Source: Clostridium tetanomorphum (GTDB lineage: Bacteria > Bacillota > Clostridia > Clostridiales > Clostridiaceae). Taken from it: 64,000 nt of DNA. The stretch covers positions 62,001 to 126,000 of the forward strand of contig NZ_JAGGKA010000003.1 of the NCBI RefSeq assembly GCF_017873215.1, in the 5' to 3' direction. The translations under genes and the position numbers were made by a program. Below are positions 44,757 through 54,339 of the stretch, piece by piece (positions within the stretch are counted from its first letter, which is position 1; each line of letters begins with the position of its first letter). The notes beneath the pieces were generated by a model. It was not told the origin of the DNA and searched no databases. It saw nothing but the letters and a program-made list of their open reading frames with translations.

Positions 44757-46430
44757 ATGACTGAAGTATATAAAATAGACATAAATAAACTAGAAAAAGA
44801 TTTTAAAGAGCTTCTAGAAAGAGAAATACATCAAGTAAAAGAATTAGAAAAATGGATAGAAGATAGAAGCAAATTAGGAGATGAAATAAAGGAGAATGTG
44901 AGCAGAAATTACTTTGCTTTTAATGGAAATAATAATAATGAAGAATTAAGAAAAGCTTATGAGTATGATGAACAGATTCTTATGCCTTTAGTAAAAAAGT
45001 ATTCAGCACAGCTGGATAAATATTTTTATGAAAATAAATTTAAAGATGAGCTGTCTCAAGAATATAATTTATTAATAAAAAAATGTGTAAATTCTATAGA
45101 ATTATTTAGAGAAGAAAATATTTCCTTAGAGGTAGAGGAATCTAAATTATCTACTGAGTATTATAATATAACAGGAAATATGATGGTAAATTGGGAAGGG
45201 AAAGAGAAAACTCTTCAACAGATGAATAAATATATGAAAGATGCTAATAGGCAAATTCGTAAAGAAGCTTGGACTCTAGTTCAAAAAAGAAGACTTCAAG
45301 ATAAAGAAAAGTTAGATGAAGTAATGGATAAACTCATAAAAATTAGAGATAAAAAAGCAAAAAATGCAGACTGTAATGATTTTAGAGAATATATGTTTAA
45401 GAAGTTAGAAAGATTTTCATATACTCCAGAGGATTGCTTAAATTTTCATGAATCTGTATTAAAATATGTAGTACCACTTGCTTCAGAAATACGTAATAAG
45501 CATAAACAAGAATTAAATATAGACAGCTATAGACCTTGGGATTTAGAAGGAATTAAAGAAGGGGAAAAACCATTAAAACCTTATAATAATATAGAAGAAT
45601 TAATAGATGGAGTAATTAAAATATTTGAAGAAAAAGATGAAGTATTTAAAAATACAATGGTTAATATGAAAAATGCAGGAACTCTTGATTTAGAGAGCAG
45701 AAAGGGAAAATCACCTGGTGGATTTTGTGATTATTTTCCTTTAAGTAAACTTTCTTGTATTTTTATGAATGGAGCTCATTCACAGGATGATTTAGTAACA
45801 TTAGTACATGAAGGAGGACATTCTGTTCATAATACATTGACTTCAGATATAAAAATATATGAATACAGAGATATGCCTAGCGAAACAGCAGAACTTGCTA
45901 GTATGAGTATGGAGCTTTTATCTATGGATAGATGGAATGAATTTTATAAAGATGAAAAGGAATTAAAAAGAGCTAAAAGAGAGCAGTTAGAAGGGATAAT
46001 AACATTTTTACCTTGGGGAATATTAGTTGATAGATTCCAGCACTTTTTATATTTAAATCCTAACAGCTCCATTGAAGAAAGAAATAATAAGTTTTTAGAA
46101 ATGGCTAAGGAATTTCAATTTCCTACAGTAGATTTTTCAGGCTATGAAGAAGAGTTAAAACATTTTTGGAAGAAACAACTTCATATATATGAAGTACCAT
46201 TTTATTATATAGAGTATGCCATGGCTCAATTAGGAGCATTACAGATATGGAGAAACTATAATACAAATCGTAAAAAAGCTATAGAAGATTATAAAAAAGC
46301 TTTATCTTTAGGAAGCTCTGTTTCTATTGACCAAGTGTATAACAAAGCAGGAATAAAATTTGATTTTTCAGAGCAGATGATAAAAGAACTTATGGATTTT
46401 GTTAAAGAGGAATTAAATAAATTAAATTAA
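44757..46430 (+). CDS. Oligoendopeptidase F-like M3 peptidase
   Basis: A 557-aa zinc metallopeptidase of family M3. The HExxH motif is His351-Glu352-x-x-His355 (LVHEGGHSVH), followed about 25 residues later by a glutamate in MPSETAELASMSMELL. The architecture is almost entirely helical, as expected for oligopeptidases that cut short cytoplasmic peptides. AAGGAG precedes the ATG. It is probably co-transcribed with the aminopeptidase. Confidence 0.92.
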   Translation: MTEVYKIDINKLEKDFKELLEREIHQVKELEKWIEDRSKLGDEIKENVSRNYFAFNGNNNNEELRKAYEYDEQILMPLVKKYSAQLDKYFYENKFKDELSQEYNLLIKKCVNSIELFREENISLEVEESKLSTEYYNITGNMMVNWEGKEKTLQQMNKYMKDANRQIRKEAWTLVQKRRLQDKEKLDEVMDKLIKIRDKKAKNADCNDFREYMFKKLERFSYTPEDCLNFHESVLKYVVPLASEIRNKHKQELNIDSYRPWDLEGIKEGEKPLKPYNNIEELIDGVIKIFEEKDEVFKNTMVNMKNAGTLDLESRKGKSPGGFCDYFPLSKLSCIFMNGAHSQDDLVTLVHEGGHSVHNTLTSDIKIYEYRDMPSETAELASMSMELLSMDRWNEFYKDEKELKRAKREQLEGIITFLPWGILVDRFQHFLYLNPNSSIEERNNKFLEMAKEFQFPTVDFSGYEEELKHFWKKQLHIYEVPFYYIEYAMAQLGALQIWRNYNTNRKKAIEDYKKALSLGSSVSIDQVYNKAGIKFDFSEQMIKELMDFVKEELNKLN

Positions 46431-46448
46431 AATTTTAAAAACGAAGGT

Positions 46449-46490
46449 GGGCGGTGTTGAAGTTTATTTCAAAACCGCCTTAGGCTTTTG
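46449..46490 (+). terminator. Probable terminator after the M3 peptidase
   Basis: GGCGGT (46450-46455) and TTGAA pair with TTCAA and ACCGCC (46474-46479). A weak T-containing tail follows. It lies between convergent genes. Confidence 0.6.
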
Positions 46491-46520
46491 TTGTGCAATT
46501 TTAGCTAAAGAAAGTATATA

Positions 46521-47276
46521 TTAGTGAGATGTTTCCTTTTTCAGTCTCCACATCGCCAGTGCAAAGCTTCCACAGCACATCACTGCAAATAGTACAATAA
46601 CAGGAAGGATGTCTCCCAATAAAATCCTTTCACCAAATATTAAGCTTCGCAGAGCGTTAATAATATGTGTAAATGGATTCATAGCTACAGCTACAGCCAA
46701 GCCTCCAGACAAATTTTCTGAAGGGAAAAGCGCTGTGCTTAAAAAAAAGATAGGTAGTATAATGGCAGTCATGATTGTTTCGTAGATCACTTCATTTGGT
46801 AGGAAGAGACTGATGGAATAGGCCAGACTTGATAAGAAGAAGGCTGTCATAAAAATAATCAGTATCATAAGCAACATGCCTGAAACGCCAGACGCTACTT
46901 TTACTGAGAAAAAAAGGCTTACCACACATAAAATTGCTATTTCTATGAAAGAAAGTAATATTGCCTCCAGCATTTGTCCAAGCACTATAGAACTTCGGCT
47001 TACAGGGGAGATCAATACTCTGTAAAAACTGCCACTGGATTTCATAATGAAATTGATTATACCACCACTACAGCAAGAAGAAAAGGTTACTAGTACCATA
47101 ATACCAGGTAGAATGAAAGCAGTGTAATTGCTAATGCCTATGTTTTCCATTGTCTGGCTGGCAACAGAGCTATATATAACAAGCCAAAGAAGAGGCTGTA
47201 GTATTGTAATTGCAATGGAAATAGGAGTTTGAAAGCGCCATTTCATATTTCTCCACAAAATATTTAACACATCCAT
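46521..47276 (-). CDS. ABC-2 type exporter permease
   Basis: A 251-aa membrane subunit with six hydrophobic helices and the ABC-2 family pattern (NYTAFILPGIMVLVTFSSC; PVSRSSIVLGQMLEAIL; ATALFPSENL-type loop before the final helices, MNPFTHIINALRSLIFGE). With the overlapping ATPase it forms a drug or small-molecule exporter of the DrrAB type. The start overlaps the ATPase gene by 13 bases, and the ribosome binding site AGGAGG is only one base from the ATG, so GTG at 47270 is an alternative start. Confidence 0.88.
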   Translation of the reverse strand: MDVLNILWRNMKWRFQTPISIAITILQPLLWLVIYSSVASQTMENIGISNYTAFILPGIMVLVTFSSCCSGGIINFIMKSSGSFYRVLISPVSRSSIVLGQMLEAILLSFIEIAILCVVSLFFSVKVASGVSGMLLMILIIFMTAFFLSSLAYSISLFLPNEVIYETIMTAIILPIFFLSTALFPSENLSGGLAVAVAMNPFTHIINALRSLIFGERILLGDILPVIVLFAVMCCGSFALAMWRLKKETSH

Positions 47277-48226
47277 TCCTCCTTTTTATCTTCTTTTGAG
47301 CCAGTTAATGCCAAAAATACATCTTCAAGACTAGGTTCTACAATTTCAATTGCTTCAAATTTTACATGGTGATCCAAAAGCCACTTATTCACAGCTGTAA
47401 AGGATGTTTTACTATCATCCACTGCTGCAAAAATAGAATTTCCTCGCACATTGGTAAATTTAATAAGCTCTGTATTATAAAGAATATCTTTGTATTTTAT
47501 TGTTTCTTGATGATTACCAAATCCTATACGAAGCATGTTTTGTCTAATGTAATTACGCAAGTTGTCAGGTGTGCCTTGAGTTAATTCCTTACCGTCTTTC
47601 ATAATACAGATAGTATCGCTTAGTTGATCTGCCTCCTCAAGATAATGGGTCGTAAGAAAAATGGTTGTGTTATATTTATTTCGAATTTTTAAAAGCATTT
47701 TCCACATAGCCCTACGGGAATCAACATCCATACCAACTGTAGGCTCATCTAAAAACAAAACCTTAGGCATTGATATCATATTCATAGCTATGTCAAGTCT
47801 ACGTTTTACTCCTCCTGAATAGGATGCAGTAGGGTATTTTAGGTACCCAGAAAGCTCAAAGCTGTCAATTAAAGAATTAGCTCTTTCTTTTGCTACCTGT
47901 GGGTCTACTTTGTACAGCCTGCTTTGAAACATCATGTTCTCCATAAGTGATAGGTGTTCATCAATAGATACACGTTGAGCAACACAAGCAATCTGTGTGC
48001 GGACCCAGGCAGGTTCCTTACATAAATCTTTTCCAAACATTGTTACTTTCCCTGATGTTGGCTTATAAAAGGTTGTTAAGATATTAATAAGAGAAGATTT
48101 TCCCGCACCATTTGGTCCTAGTAAAGAGAAGATTTCTCCACCTTTTACTTCCAGATTTAAATCGTCTAAGGCTCTCACGCCATTCTTGTACTGTTTAACC
48201 AATTTGTCAACTTCAATTGCTAGCAT
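47264..48226 (-). CDS. ABC transporter ATP-binding protein (DrrA-like)
   Basis: A 320-aa ATPase with Walker A GPNGAGKSS (about residues 38-46), signature YSGGVKRRLDIAM and Walker B KVLFLDEPTVGMD. The C-terminal DrrA-like domain ends in VEPSLEDVFLALTG. It powers the adjacent ABC-2 permease. The gene starts one base after the upstream effector-binding gene and has GAGGTGG. Base composition around this cluster looks less AT-rich than the flanking genes, which could mean horizontal transfer (by eye only). Confidence 0.93.
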   Translation of the reverse strand: MLAIEVDKLVKQYKNGVRALDDLNLEVKGGEIFSLLGPNGAGKSSLINILTTFYKPTSGKVTMFGKDLCKEPAWVRTQIACVAQRVSIDEHLSLMENMMFQSRLYKVDPQVAKERANSLIDSFELSGYLKYPTASYSGGVKRRLDIAMNMISMPKVLFLDEPTVGMDVDSRRAMWKMLLKIRNKYNTTIFLTTHYLEEADQLSDTICIMKDGKELTQGTPDNLRNYIRQNMLRIGFGNHQETIKYKDILYNTELIKFTNVRGNSIFAAVDDSKTSFTAVNKWLLDHHVKFEAIEIVEPSLEDVFLALTGSKEDKKEEWMC

Positions 48227-48227
48227 T

Positions 48228-48686
48228 CTATTCCACCTCTTTCAATGGAAATAAAATTTCTGTAATATATTTATTGGGATTACCTTTTAATATCATTCCA
48301 GGACCTTTTATGAAAACTTCTCTAAAGGGTGGTTGTAGTGAAAGTTTATTTTCCTGCGCATAGCAGTGAATTGCTTCGTATGCTTCATACATGGTTTCAT
48401 AAGGGCCTATGTGGGTAACGCAGACAGCTTTTGTACCTGGAATATCTTTTATGGTAACACCATTGCTGTTTGGGTTTTCAGCAGTAGGCACACAGAGTTC
48501 CATTTCTCCTATTTTACTTTTTTCATCCATTACATAGTAGTAGAAAAAAGGTGCGCCATTTACTTTGCCCTTTATGGCTTTAAATACATTAGGAAATACT
48601 TTTGATGCTTCGGTAACAGGGCCTTTATAACGCATTGCAGCTACTCTAATAGGCTCAATATACCTAATTTCAATTTTATAATTCAT
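48228..48686 (-). CDS. GyrI-like effector-binding domain protein
   Basis: A 152-aa protein made up of one GyrI-like (AraC_E_bind) domain: an opening I-x-x-I-E-P-x-R-V-A-A-M-R segment, [24 protein letters not shown] in the second half, and a C-terminal EILFPL strand. Such domains bind hydrophobic cationic compounds and either regulate or sequester them. It is encoded between an AraC-type regulator with the same kind of domain and an exporter, suggesting a drug-sensing and drug-export unit. AAGGAGG precedes the ATG. Confidence 0.88.
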   Translation of the reverse strand: MNYKIEIRYIEPIRVAAMRYKGPVTEASKVFPNVFKAIKGKVNGAPFFYYYVMDEKSKIGEMELCVPTAENPNSNGVTIKDIPGTKAVCVTHIGPYETMYEAYEAIHCYAQENKLSLQPPFREVFIKGPGMILKGNPNKYITEILFPLKEVE

Positions 48687-48714
48687 TTTTTCTCCTCCTT
48701 AAATATGTTTAAAG

Positions 48715-49575
48715 TTATTTTTCTTTCTTAACAGCAATCCAAACTTCAGAATGTCCGCTTCCTAAATTTGGATCACCTATAGGATAAACTTCTATATCTG
48801 GCAATTTAGCATAGTCATATCCAGAAAAGGGAAGCCATTCTGTGATAAATCTTTTGAAGATTGTTTGAATGGAATCTTGAAAGCGGCCATCACATTCAAA
48901 TATAACCCATGTAGCTTTTGGTATCTTTAGTTCAACCATTCCTTCTGGTACAGCTTCATCTGTGGCTGCAGCTATATAATAATAGATGTCCTTTGGATTC
49001 TTATAAACACTTACACCCAAGATACCATGAGGGGGTTGGTTTGTTAATTTACAAATTCTCGAAAATGAATTACTTTTTAATGTTTTATCCCAAAATGTAG
49101 GAACAATTTTGAAATTTTGTTCTAAGTCTTCTTTTAATGGAACTCTCACCCCAACAATTCTGATAGGATCTTTTGTTTCAATTCGATACCTCATACTTTC
49201 ACCTCCAGTGACTTTAATAGAAAAACTAATAGGTGGATAAGAGTTTAATTTGATTCCAGCCCTGCGAGCCGCAGTTGGAGCAACACCATGAACGCTCTGA
49301 AATGCACGATTAAATGATGTTGGCGAAACATAACCATACTTTGAACCAATATCCATGACTTTGTTTTCACTTATCTGTAGTTCAAAAGCAGCTTTTGTCA
49401 TTCTCCTACGACGAATATAATCAGATAGGGGAATACCTGCTACATAAGAAAACATTCTTTGAAAATAATAGGTTGAACAGCAGGCGATTTTTGCAGCTTC
49501 ATAATAAGAAATATCACCATCTAAATTGTTTTCTATATAATCAATTGCTTGGCTTAGTTTTTTCAACCACTCCAT
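48715..49575 (-). CDS. AraC-family regulator with GyrI-like effector domain
   Basis: A 286-aa activator with two N-terminal helix-turn-helix motifs (about residues 8-105; IACCSTYYFQRMFSYVAGIPLSDYIR and the second HTH around GYVSPTSFNRAFQSVHG) and a C-terminal ligand-binding GyrI-like domain. This Rob/TipA-like arrangement activates exporters when a toxic compound binds. The downstream genes on the same strand are the stand-alone effector protein and the ABC exporter, which are its likely targets. AGGAGG-type site before the ATG. Confidence 0.9.
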   Translation of the reverse strand: MEWLKKLSQAIDYIENNLDGDISYYEAAKIACCSTYYFQRMFSYVAGIPLSDYIRRRRMTKAAFELQISENKVMDIGSKYGYVSPTSFNRAFQSVHGVAPTAARRAGIKLNSYPPISFSIKVTGGESMRYRIETKDPIRIVGVRVPLKEDLEQNFKIVPTFWDKTLKSNSFSRICKLTNQPPHGILGVSVYKNPKDIYYYIAAATDEAVPEGMVELKIPKATWVIFECDGRFQDSIQTIFKRFITEWLPFSGYDYAKLPDIEVYPIGDPNLGSGHSEVWIAVKKEK

Positions 49576-49692
49576 ATCATGACCTCCTTATGTTAAAAAG
49601 TTTAGCACAATATAAAATATATATCTTCTCTTTTCATGCCCAATTTTGTAAAGTTATTAATCATATTTTATGTAAAGTGTTTTGACATATGG

Positions 49693-49734
49693 AAAAAAGG
49701 GATACCACTTATTAAAAAATGGTATCCCTTTTTT
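49693..49734. terminator. Bidirectional terminator between the oxidoreductase operon and araC-type gene
   Basis: AAAAAAGGGATACCA (49693-49707) pairs perfectly with TGGTATCCCTTTTTT (49720-49734) around a 12-nt loop, ending three bases before the stop codon of the FAD-dependent oxidoreductase gene. Confidence 0.9.
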
Positions 49735-49736
49735 AT

Positions 49737-51014
49737 TTAAACTAATTTTTCTGCCATTATTCCTGTAAGATTTAATTTTTCTATTCTTTTCATTATTTCT
49801 TTATTATCTATTGTATATAATCCTAAATCTTTCATTCTCTTAAAATATTCTGCCCCTGCAAAGGTATATCTTTTTCTTCTTCCTTCTTTTGTGGCCATTT
49901 GAAAATTAGCATAAGAAATAAGATCTCCTATGGCCGTAGCTTTTGGAAGAATTAAAAGTGGCATACCTAAACCATATCTTACTGCATTATGGCCTGCTAA
50001 AGACCCTGTGCACATAGCTTCTGTATGGCCTACAAATAAGCCTGATTTTTCACCAGCGCAGAATAAATTATCTAAGCCTTTAACTTTCATATCATCTGTT
50101 CGTGGTGCTACAGATAAATATCTTATTGAATTAGCTTTTCCTCCTGCATAAGGATCCATGAATCTTGCGTTTTGTAATCCTTCTATTTTTCTTAATTTAT
50201 CTAAAGGATAAAAAGGGGTCATAAGTTTTATATGACCAGTATCTAAAAGTATTATATTTTCTGCAAATTCTCTTAGAGCATATTGCTGGCAAACTTTAAG
50301 TTTTAATTTATCAATATTTATATCCTCTGGAGGAACTTTTAATACTACAGATCCTTTTTCTTCTATTTCTTTAAGAAGTGTTTCATCTAAACTTTCTTTA
50401 CATAACTTACAGGATCCACTAAAGGCTCCATAAACATCTTCTTCTCTTTCTCCTTGGAGATCTTCCACTCCAGCTCTAGCACTTATACTTACCCTTGGGC
50501 CAAAAGCAGGGCATCTCAATATACACATTGAACAACCATTGCCATATCGTAAACAATTTCCCATAGGACCTGTAGAACCTGTGGCTTCTATAAATACATC
50601 TCCTTTTACATAAGTGCCATCAGATAAATAAATTCCTAATATCTTATCTTTGTCTTTTTCTACATCTACTACTCTATTCATAAAGTGCAATTCTACACCT
50701 AAATGTTGTAGATGTTTTCTTACTTCTGGCTCTATTTTATTAACATCATATAACCAAGCATGCCCATGACCAGGAAATTCTATGTTTCTATGTCTTGTAT
50801 TTTTATCTGTTATATTTAATAAATCTCCTGCTCCTAAGTTTATAAGTTCTTCTGCGGCAGTATATCGTCCGTTGTTTCTCATTATTCCACCTACATTACC
50901 TAGACCTACTAACATATCTGTCTTTTCATATAAAACTACTTTAGCACCAGCTTTTATTCCAGCTATAGCTGCAGCACAACCAGCCCAGCCTCCACCTATA
51001 ATTATAATTTTCAT
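49737..51014 (-). CDS. FAD-dependent oxidoreductase of unknown specificity
   Basis: A 425-aa flavoprotein with an N-terminal dinucleotide-binding motif IIIGGGWAGCAAAIAGIKAG and later FAD-contacting segments (FIEATGSTGPMGNC; FCAGEKSGLFVGHTEAMCTG). It has cysteine clusters at CSMCILRCPAFG and GSCKLCKES, so an iron-sulfur or metal site is possible. It overlaps the upstream ferredoxin-reductase-like gene by four bases and presumably works with it as an electron-transfer pair. The substrate is unknown; annotations of relatives vary. Confidence 0.78.
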   Translation of the reverse strand: MKIIIIGGGWAGCAAAIAGIKAGAKVVLYEKTDMLVGLGNVGGIMRNNGRYTAAEELINLGAGDLLNITDKNTRHRNIEFPGHGHAWLYDVNKIEPEVRKHLQHLGVELHFMNRVVDVEKDKDKILGIYLSDGTYVKGDVFIEATGSTGPMGNCLRYGNGCSMCILRCPAFGPRVSISARAGVEDLQGEREEDVYGAFSGSCKLCKESLDETLLKEIEEKGSVVLKVPPEDINIDKLKLKVCQQYALREFAENIILLDTGHIKLMTPFYPLDKLRKIEGLQNARFMDPYAGGKANSIRYLSVAPRTDDMKVKGLDNLFCAGEKSGLFVGHTEAMCTGSLAGHNAVRYGLGMPLLILPKATAIGDLISYANFQMATKEGRRKRYTFAGAEYFKRMKDLGLYTIDNKEIMKRIEKLNLTGIMAEKLV

Positions 51015-51997
51015 AGTAATTTTCTTCCCTCCAAAATATTTCTAGGATCTATTTGAAGTTTACAGGATCTTTCTATATTAAAATATTTATTTTTAACACT
51101 GCAACTTCCACATACTCCTTCGCCACAACACATTTTTGCATTATTGCAACAGGAAAATTCAATGGTTTCTCCTATAAGATTTAAAACATTATAATTTATA
51201 ATATCTGCAGCAGAGGAATGGACCACATTTACATCTTCAGTTTTTAATATAGATAATAGTATGTTTTTAAATTCAGAAGTTATTTCTCCTTTTTCATTTA
51301 TTAATATAGTATCAATAACCTGACAATTATATAAATCCGTATATTTTTTTATAAATAAATCTTTATAGGGGCTTTTGTCCATTATTACATATATTTTATT
51401 TCTATTAGCATAAAGCCTTTTAAGTACTGGCACAATAGGTGCTTGCCCTATACCTCTACATATAACTATAGAAGTTCCATCTTTACTTTTATAAAGATTT
51501 TTCAATCCTAATATTCCATTCCAAAAAGGACCCTTTACTATAATTTTTTCTCCTTCTTTGATTAAATTAAGGTTTTTGGTTTTTATTCCTTTTATTTCAA
51601 TAGCTAAAATTATTCTATTTTCTTCTACATTTACATCCATTATAGATACTGGTGTAGAAAAAAAGGATTCACTATTTGGATTTCTCAAGAAAACAAAACT
51701 TCCAGGAGCTGTTAATTCCTTAGCTAATTTATGAGGTACTGATATAGTAAATAAAGCTAAATCATCATATATAAAATTCTTATTTATCAATATACATTCA
51801 AGTTCTTTTCTTCCTTCCTTTGCTTTTTCTCCATTCCATACAAATTCTTGATAGATGCATACTCCCTTCCAATTTATACAATCACAAAAATTTTTATTTT
51901 TTAATTGGGAGCATAATATACATTCACCACTTTCCGCTAAGTGGCAAGGACAATATTCACTTCCTGCATCTATACAGTCTCTCACCTCATAGTTCAT
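51011..51997 (-). CDS. Ferredoxin reductase-like iron-sulfur flavoprotein (PyrK/SudB-like)
   Basis: A 328-aa protein of the FNR superfamily. An unusual N-terminal domain holds eight cysteines in the first 47 residues (positions 8, 16, 18, 26, 29, 38, 40, 47). An FAD domain (PGSFVFLRN) and an NAD-binding region with GIGQAPIVPVLK follow. The C-terminus has the PyrK-type [2Fe-2S] pattern Cys291-x4-Cys296-x2-Cys299-x12-Cys312, plus a Cys283-Cys284 pair. It resembles the electron-transfer subunit of dihydroorotate dehydrogenase but lies next to an FAD oxidoreductase instead of pyrD, so its role is different and unknown. Confidence 0.8.
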   Translation of the reverse strand: MNYEVRDCIDAGSEYCPCHLAESGECILCSQLKNKNFCDCINWKGVCIYQEFVWNGEKAKEGRKELECILINKNFIYDDLALFTISVPHKLAKELTAPGSFVFLRNPNSESFFSTPVSIMDVNVEENRIILAIEIKGIKTKNLNLIKEGEKIIVKGPFWNGILGLKNLYKSKDGTSIVICRGIGQAPIVPVLKRLYANRNKIYVIMDKSPYKDLFIKKYTDLYNCQVIDTILINEKGEITSEFKNILLSILKTEDVNVVHSSAADIINYNVLNLIGETIEFSCCNNAKMCCGEGVCGSCSVKNKYFNIERSCKLQIDPRNILEGRKLL

Positions 51998-52159
51998 TTA
52001 TAATCCTCCTGCTAATTATTAAATCTATAATACTAATTTATTTAATTGCAGGTATTTTGTTACCTAAAAAGTATATTCTATAATTTCCATATAAGTAAAG
52101 TTTAAGCTATAAAAACACGATTTTAAGGATAGAAAGGTAAAAATATAAAGTAAGAGAGG

Positions 52160-52798
52160 ATGAAAAAATTGAATTTAAGTTATGAATTGAAAGAAAAGCT
52201 ACTGTTACTTAAACGCGAAATACAAAAGATTGAAGAATTTGTAAATTTTAAATTTTTTAATATAGAAGATATTGAAGAAGAACAAATAGGATATAGTATT
52301 GATCAAGATGGTAACTTTTTAGTCTCTGGTAAAGAAGGTTCGTGGGAGTCAGGGTGGATTGTAATAGGATGTGAAAATTTATGTGGAGATCCTATTATAA
52401 TGGATATTAAAGAAGAGGGCTTTCCAATATCATTATTAATGCATGGAATGGGAGATTGGAGTGGAGGAACTTACTTGTCAGAATCCATAGATAAGTTTAT
52501 AAATGAAATTAAATGTATAAATAATTTTATTAGTGAAAAGAGTATGAAAAATACTAATCCAAGGATTACATGTAGAGAGTTAGATGATTTAATATATGAT
52601 ATAATTGAGAAAAATGAATATGGGGATGTTGATATTTGGAAGGATATGTTGGAGCCAATTTATACTTCTACCAAGGAATATGAAGATACTATTATAAACA
52701 AAGTAAAGATAATGTCAAAAGAAGGCATGAAAATTAATGAAATTTCAACTGCACTTAATATGTCAGTAAAAGATACATATGAATACTTAAAAAATTAA
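52160..52798 (+). CDS. SUKH (SMI1/KNR4)-like protein
   Basis: A 212-aa protein with no confident functional assignment. The middle part (IGYSIDQDGNFLVSG, then WIVIGCENLCGDPIIMDIKE and SGGTYLSESIDKFI) resembles the SUKH fold of SMI1/KNR4 proteins, many of which are immunity proteins against polymorphic toxins. The C-terminal 40 residues look like a small helix-turn-helix (MKINEISTALNMSVKDTYEYL). No toxin gene is visible beside it. The ATG at 52160 touches its GAGAGG site; TTG at 52169 has better spacing and may be the true start. Confidence 0.6.
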   Translation: MKKLNLSYELKEKLLLLKREIQKIEEFVNFKFFNIEDIEEEQIGYSIDQDGNFLVSGKEGSWESGWIVIGCENLCGDPIIMDIKEEGFPISLLMHGMGDWSGGTYLSESIDKFINEIKCINNFISEKSMKNTNPRITCRELDDLIYDIIEKNEYGDVDIWKDMLEPIYTSTKEYEDTIINKVKIMSKEGMKINEISTALNMSVKDTYEYLKN

Positions 52799-52891
52799 AA
52801 TACAAAACAGTGCTAAAGTTGTAATTTATCTTAACAAAGGTTTTTACTAAAAATATATACAGTAAATTTAAAAAGAGAGGAGAGTGTTTAG

Positions 52892-54067
52892 ATGCACTAT
52901 AGACATACAGTTGAATCAATTGATAACATTGTTTCTGAAATAATTAAAATAAGAAGAAAGTTGCACATGTTTCCAGAGTTAAGTTTTAAAGAATTTCAAA
53001 CCTCCCAAACTATTTGTGACTTTTTCGATGATTTAGGCATTGAATACATAAAGGTTCTAGATACAGGAGTAATAGCAACAATTATAAATGATGAGAAATT
53101 ACCAACCATTGCAGTTAGAGCAGAAATGGATGCACTTCCAATACAAGATGAAAAATCATGCGAATATGCTTCAAAGAATAATGGTGTTATGCATGCTTGC
53201 GGTCATGATGGTATTGTTGCAATTGCTTTAGGATTAGCCAAAATATTAAATGAAAAAAAACACACATTAAAGTGTAATGTTAAATTTATATTTGAACCTG
53301 CAGAAGAAATTGGAGAAGGTGCCAAAGCATTAATTAAAGAAGGAGCATTAGAAAATCCAAAGGTTGACAGAATTATAGTTTTCCATTTGACTAATTCTGC
53401 TGCACTAGGAATGGAAGTACAACAAAGTGTATCAACTGCAGAAATATGTTCATTGAATATTACAGTAATGGGTAAATCAAGTCATTGGGGAGAATGTAAT
53501 AAGGGAGTAGATGCAATTCATGTAGCAAGTAAAGTTATTTGTGCTATACGTGAGTTAAGTGATACCTATAAATCAAAAATGCCTATTGTCATAGGAATTG
53601 GTACTATTAATGGAGGAACTAAAAATAATATAGTTGCTGAAGTTGTTGAAATGAAAGGTACTTTAAGAACTTTTTGTGATAAAGACCGAGATGACCTTAT
53701 AAAGTGTTTAAAGGAGAAGATAACTAAAATAGAAATAGAAACCAATGCTTCTATAGAATTAGATATAGTTCCAAGAATTCCACCTATATACAATGACGCT
53801 AAACTTGTGGAGCTTAGTAAAAATGTTGGTAAAAGTATATTTGATAAGGAAAATGTATGTATTTCCAGCAATCCGTTTCTTGCGGGGGATAATGCAGGAT
53901 TTTATTTTAATAAAGTCAGGGGAGTGCGAGTAGTATTTTTTGCTAAAAAAAATGATGAAGTAAATTATCCATTGCACAATTCGAGATTTGATTTTAATGA
54001 AGAAATTATACCATTAGCCATTAAAACACTTGATAGAATTATTTGTGAAATGCAATGTATTATATAA
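52892..54067 (+). CDS. M20-family amidohydrolase (hippurate hydrolase/aminoacylase-like)
   Basis: A 391-aa zinc amidohydrolase of peptidase family M20D. Metal-site motifs are HACGHDG (His101, Cys103, His105) and EPAEEIGEGA (Glu138-Glu139), with a dimerisation domain in the middle and a final histidine in YPLHNSRFDF. Relatives remove acyl groups from amino acids, release auxin-type conjugates or hydrolyse hippurate; the substrate is unknown. GAGAGGAGAG lies upstream of the ATG. It is followed directly by the IS30-type element. Confidence 0.88.
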   Translation: MHYRHTVESIDNIVSEIIKIRRKLHMFPELSFKEFQTSQTICDFFDDLGIEYIKVLDTGVIATIINDEKLPTIAVRAEMDALPIQDEKSCEYASKNNGVMHACGHDGIVAIALGLAKILNEKKHTLKCNVKFIFEPAEEIGEGAKALIKEGALENPKVDRIIVFHLTNSAALGMEVQQSVSTAEICSLNITVMGKSSHWGECNKGVDAIHVASKVICAIRELSDTYKSKMPIVIGIGTINGGTKNNIVAEVVEMKGTLRTFCDKDRDDLIKCLKEKITKIEIETNASIELDIVPRIPPIYNDAKLVELSKNVGKSIFDKENVCISSNPFLAGDNAGFYFNKVRGVRVVFFAKKNDEVNYPLHNSRFDFNEEIIPLAIKTLDRIICEMQCII

Positions 54068-54224
54068 TTATATACTAATGATTAGAAAATTAATGTAGAG
54101 TAAAATATGAAAAAAAATTAATTTAAATTTATAGAGAGCATTTCTGTATAAACCACCTCAATTGTAAATCGAAATGCAACCCTTCCGGTGACAATTAGGT
54201 TGTATTAATAATAAATATTTATCC

Positions 54225-54279
54225 GCTAGGAGGTCGCATCCTAGCTTACAAAAGATTGGTTAATTACCAGTCTTTTTGT
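54225..54279 (+). terminator. Hairpins upstream of the transposase gene, including a terminator
   Basis: GCTAGGA-[7 nt]-TCCTAGC (54225-54245) is followed by AAAAGATTGGT-[5 nt]-ACCAGTCTTTT (54250-54276) and then TTG-TTTG. The second hairpin is an intrinsic terminator that would shield the transposase gene from outside transcription, a common insertion-sequence strategy. Confidence 0.65.
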
Positions 54280-54339
54280 TTGCTCATTAGTTTTGTTTTA
54301 TATATCCTATGATTGTTGGCGGCAGAACGGAGGATATAT

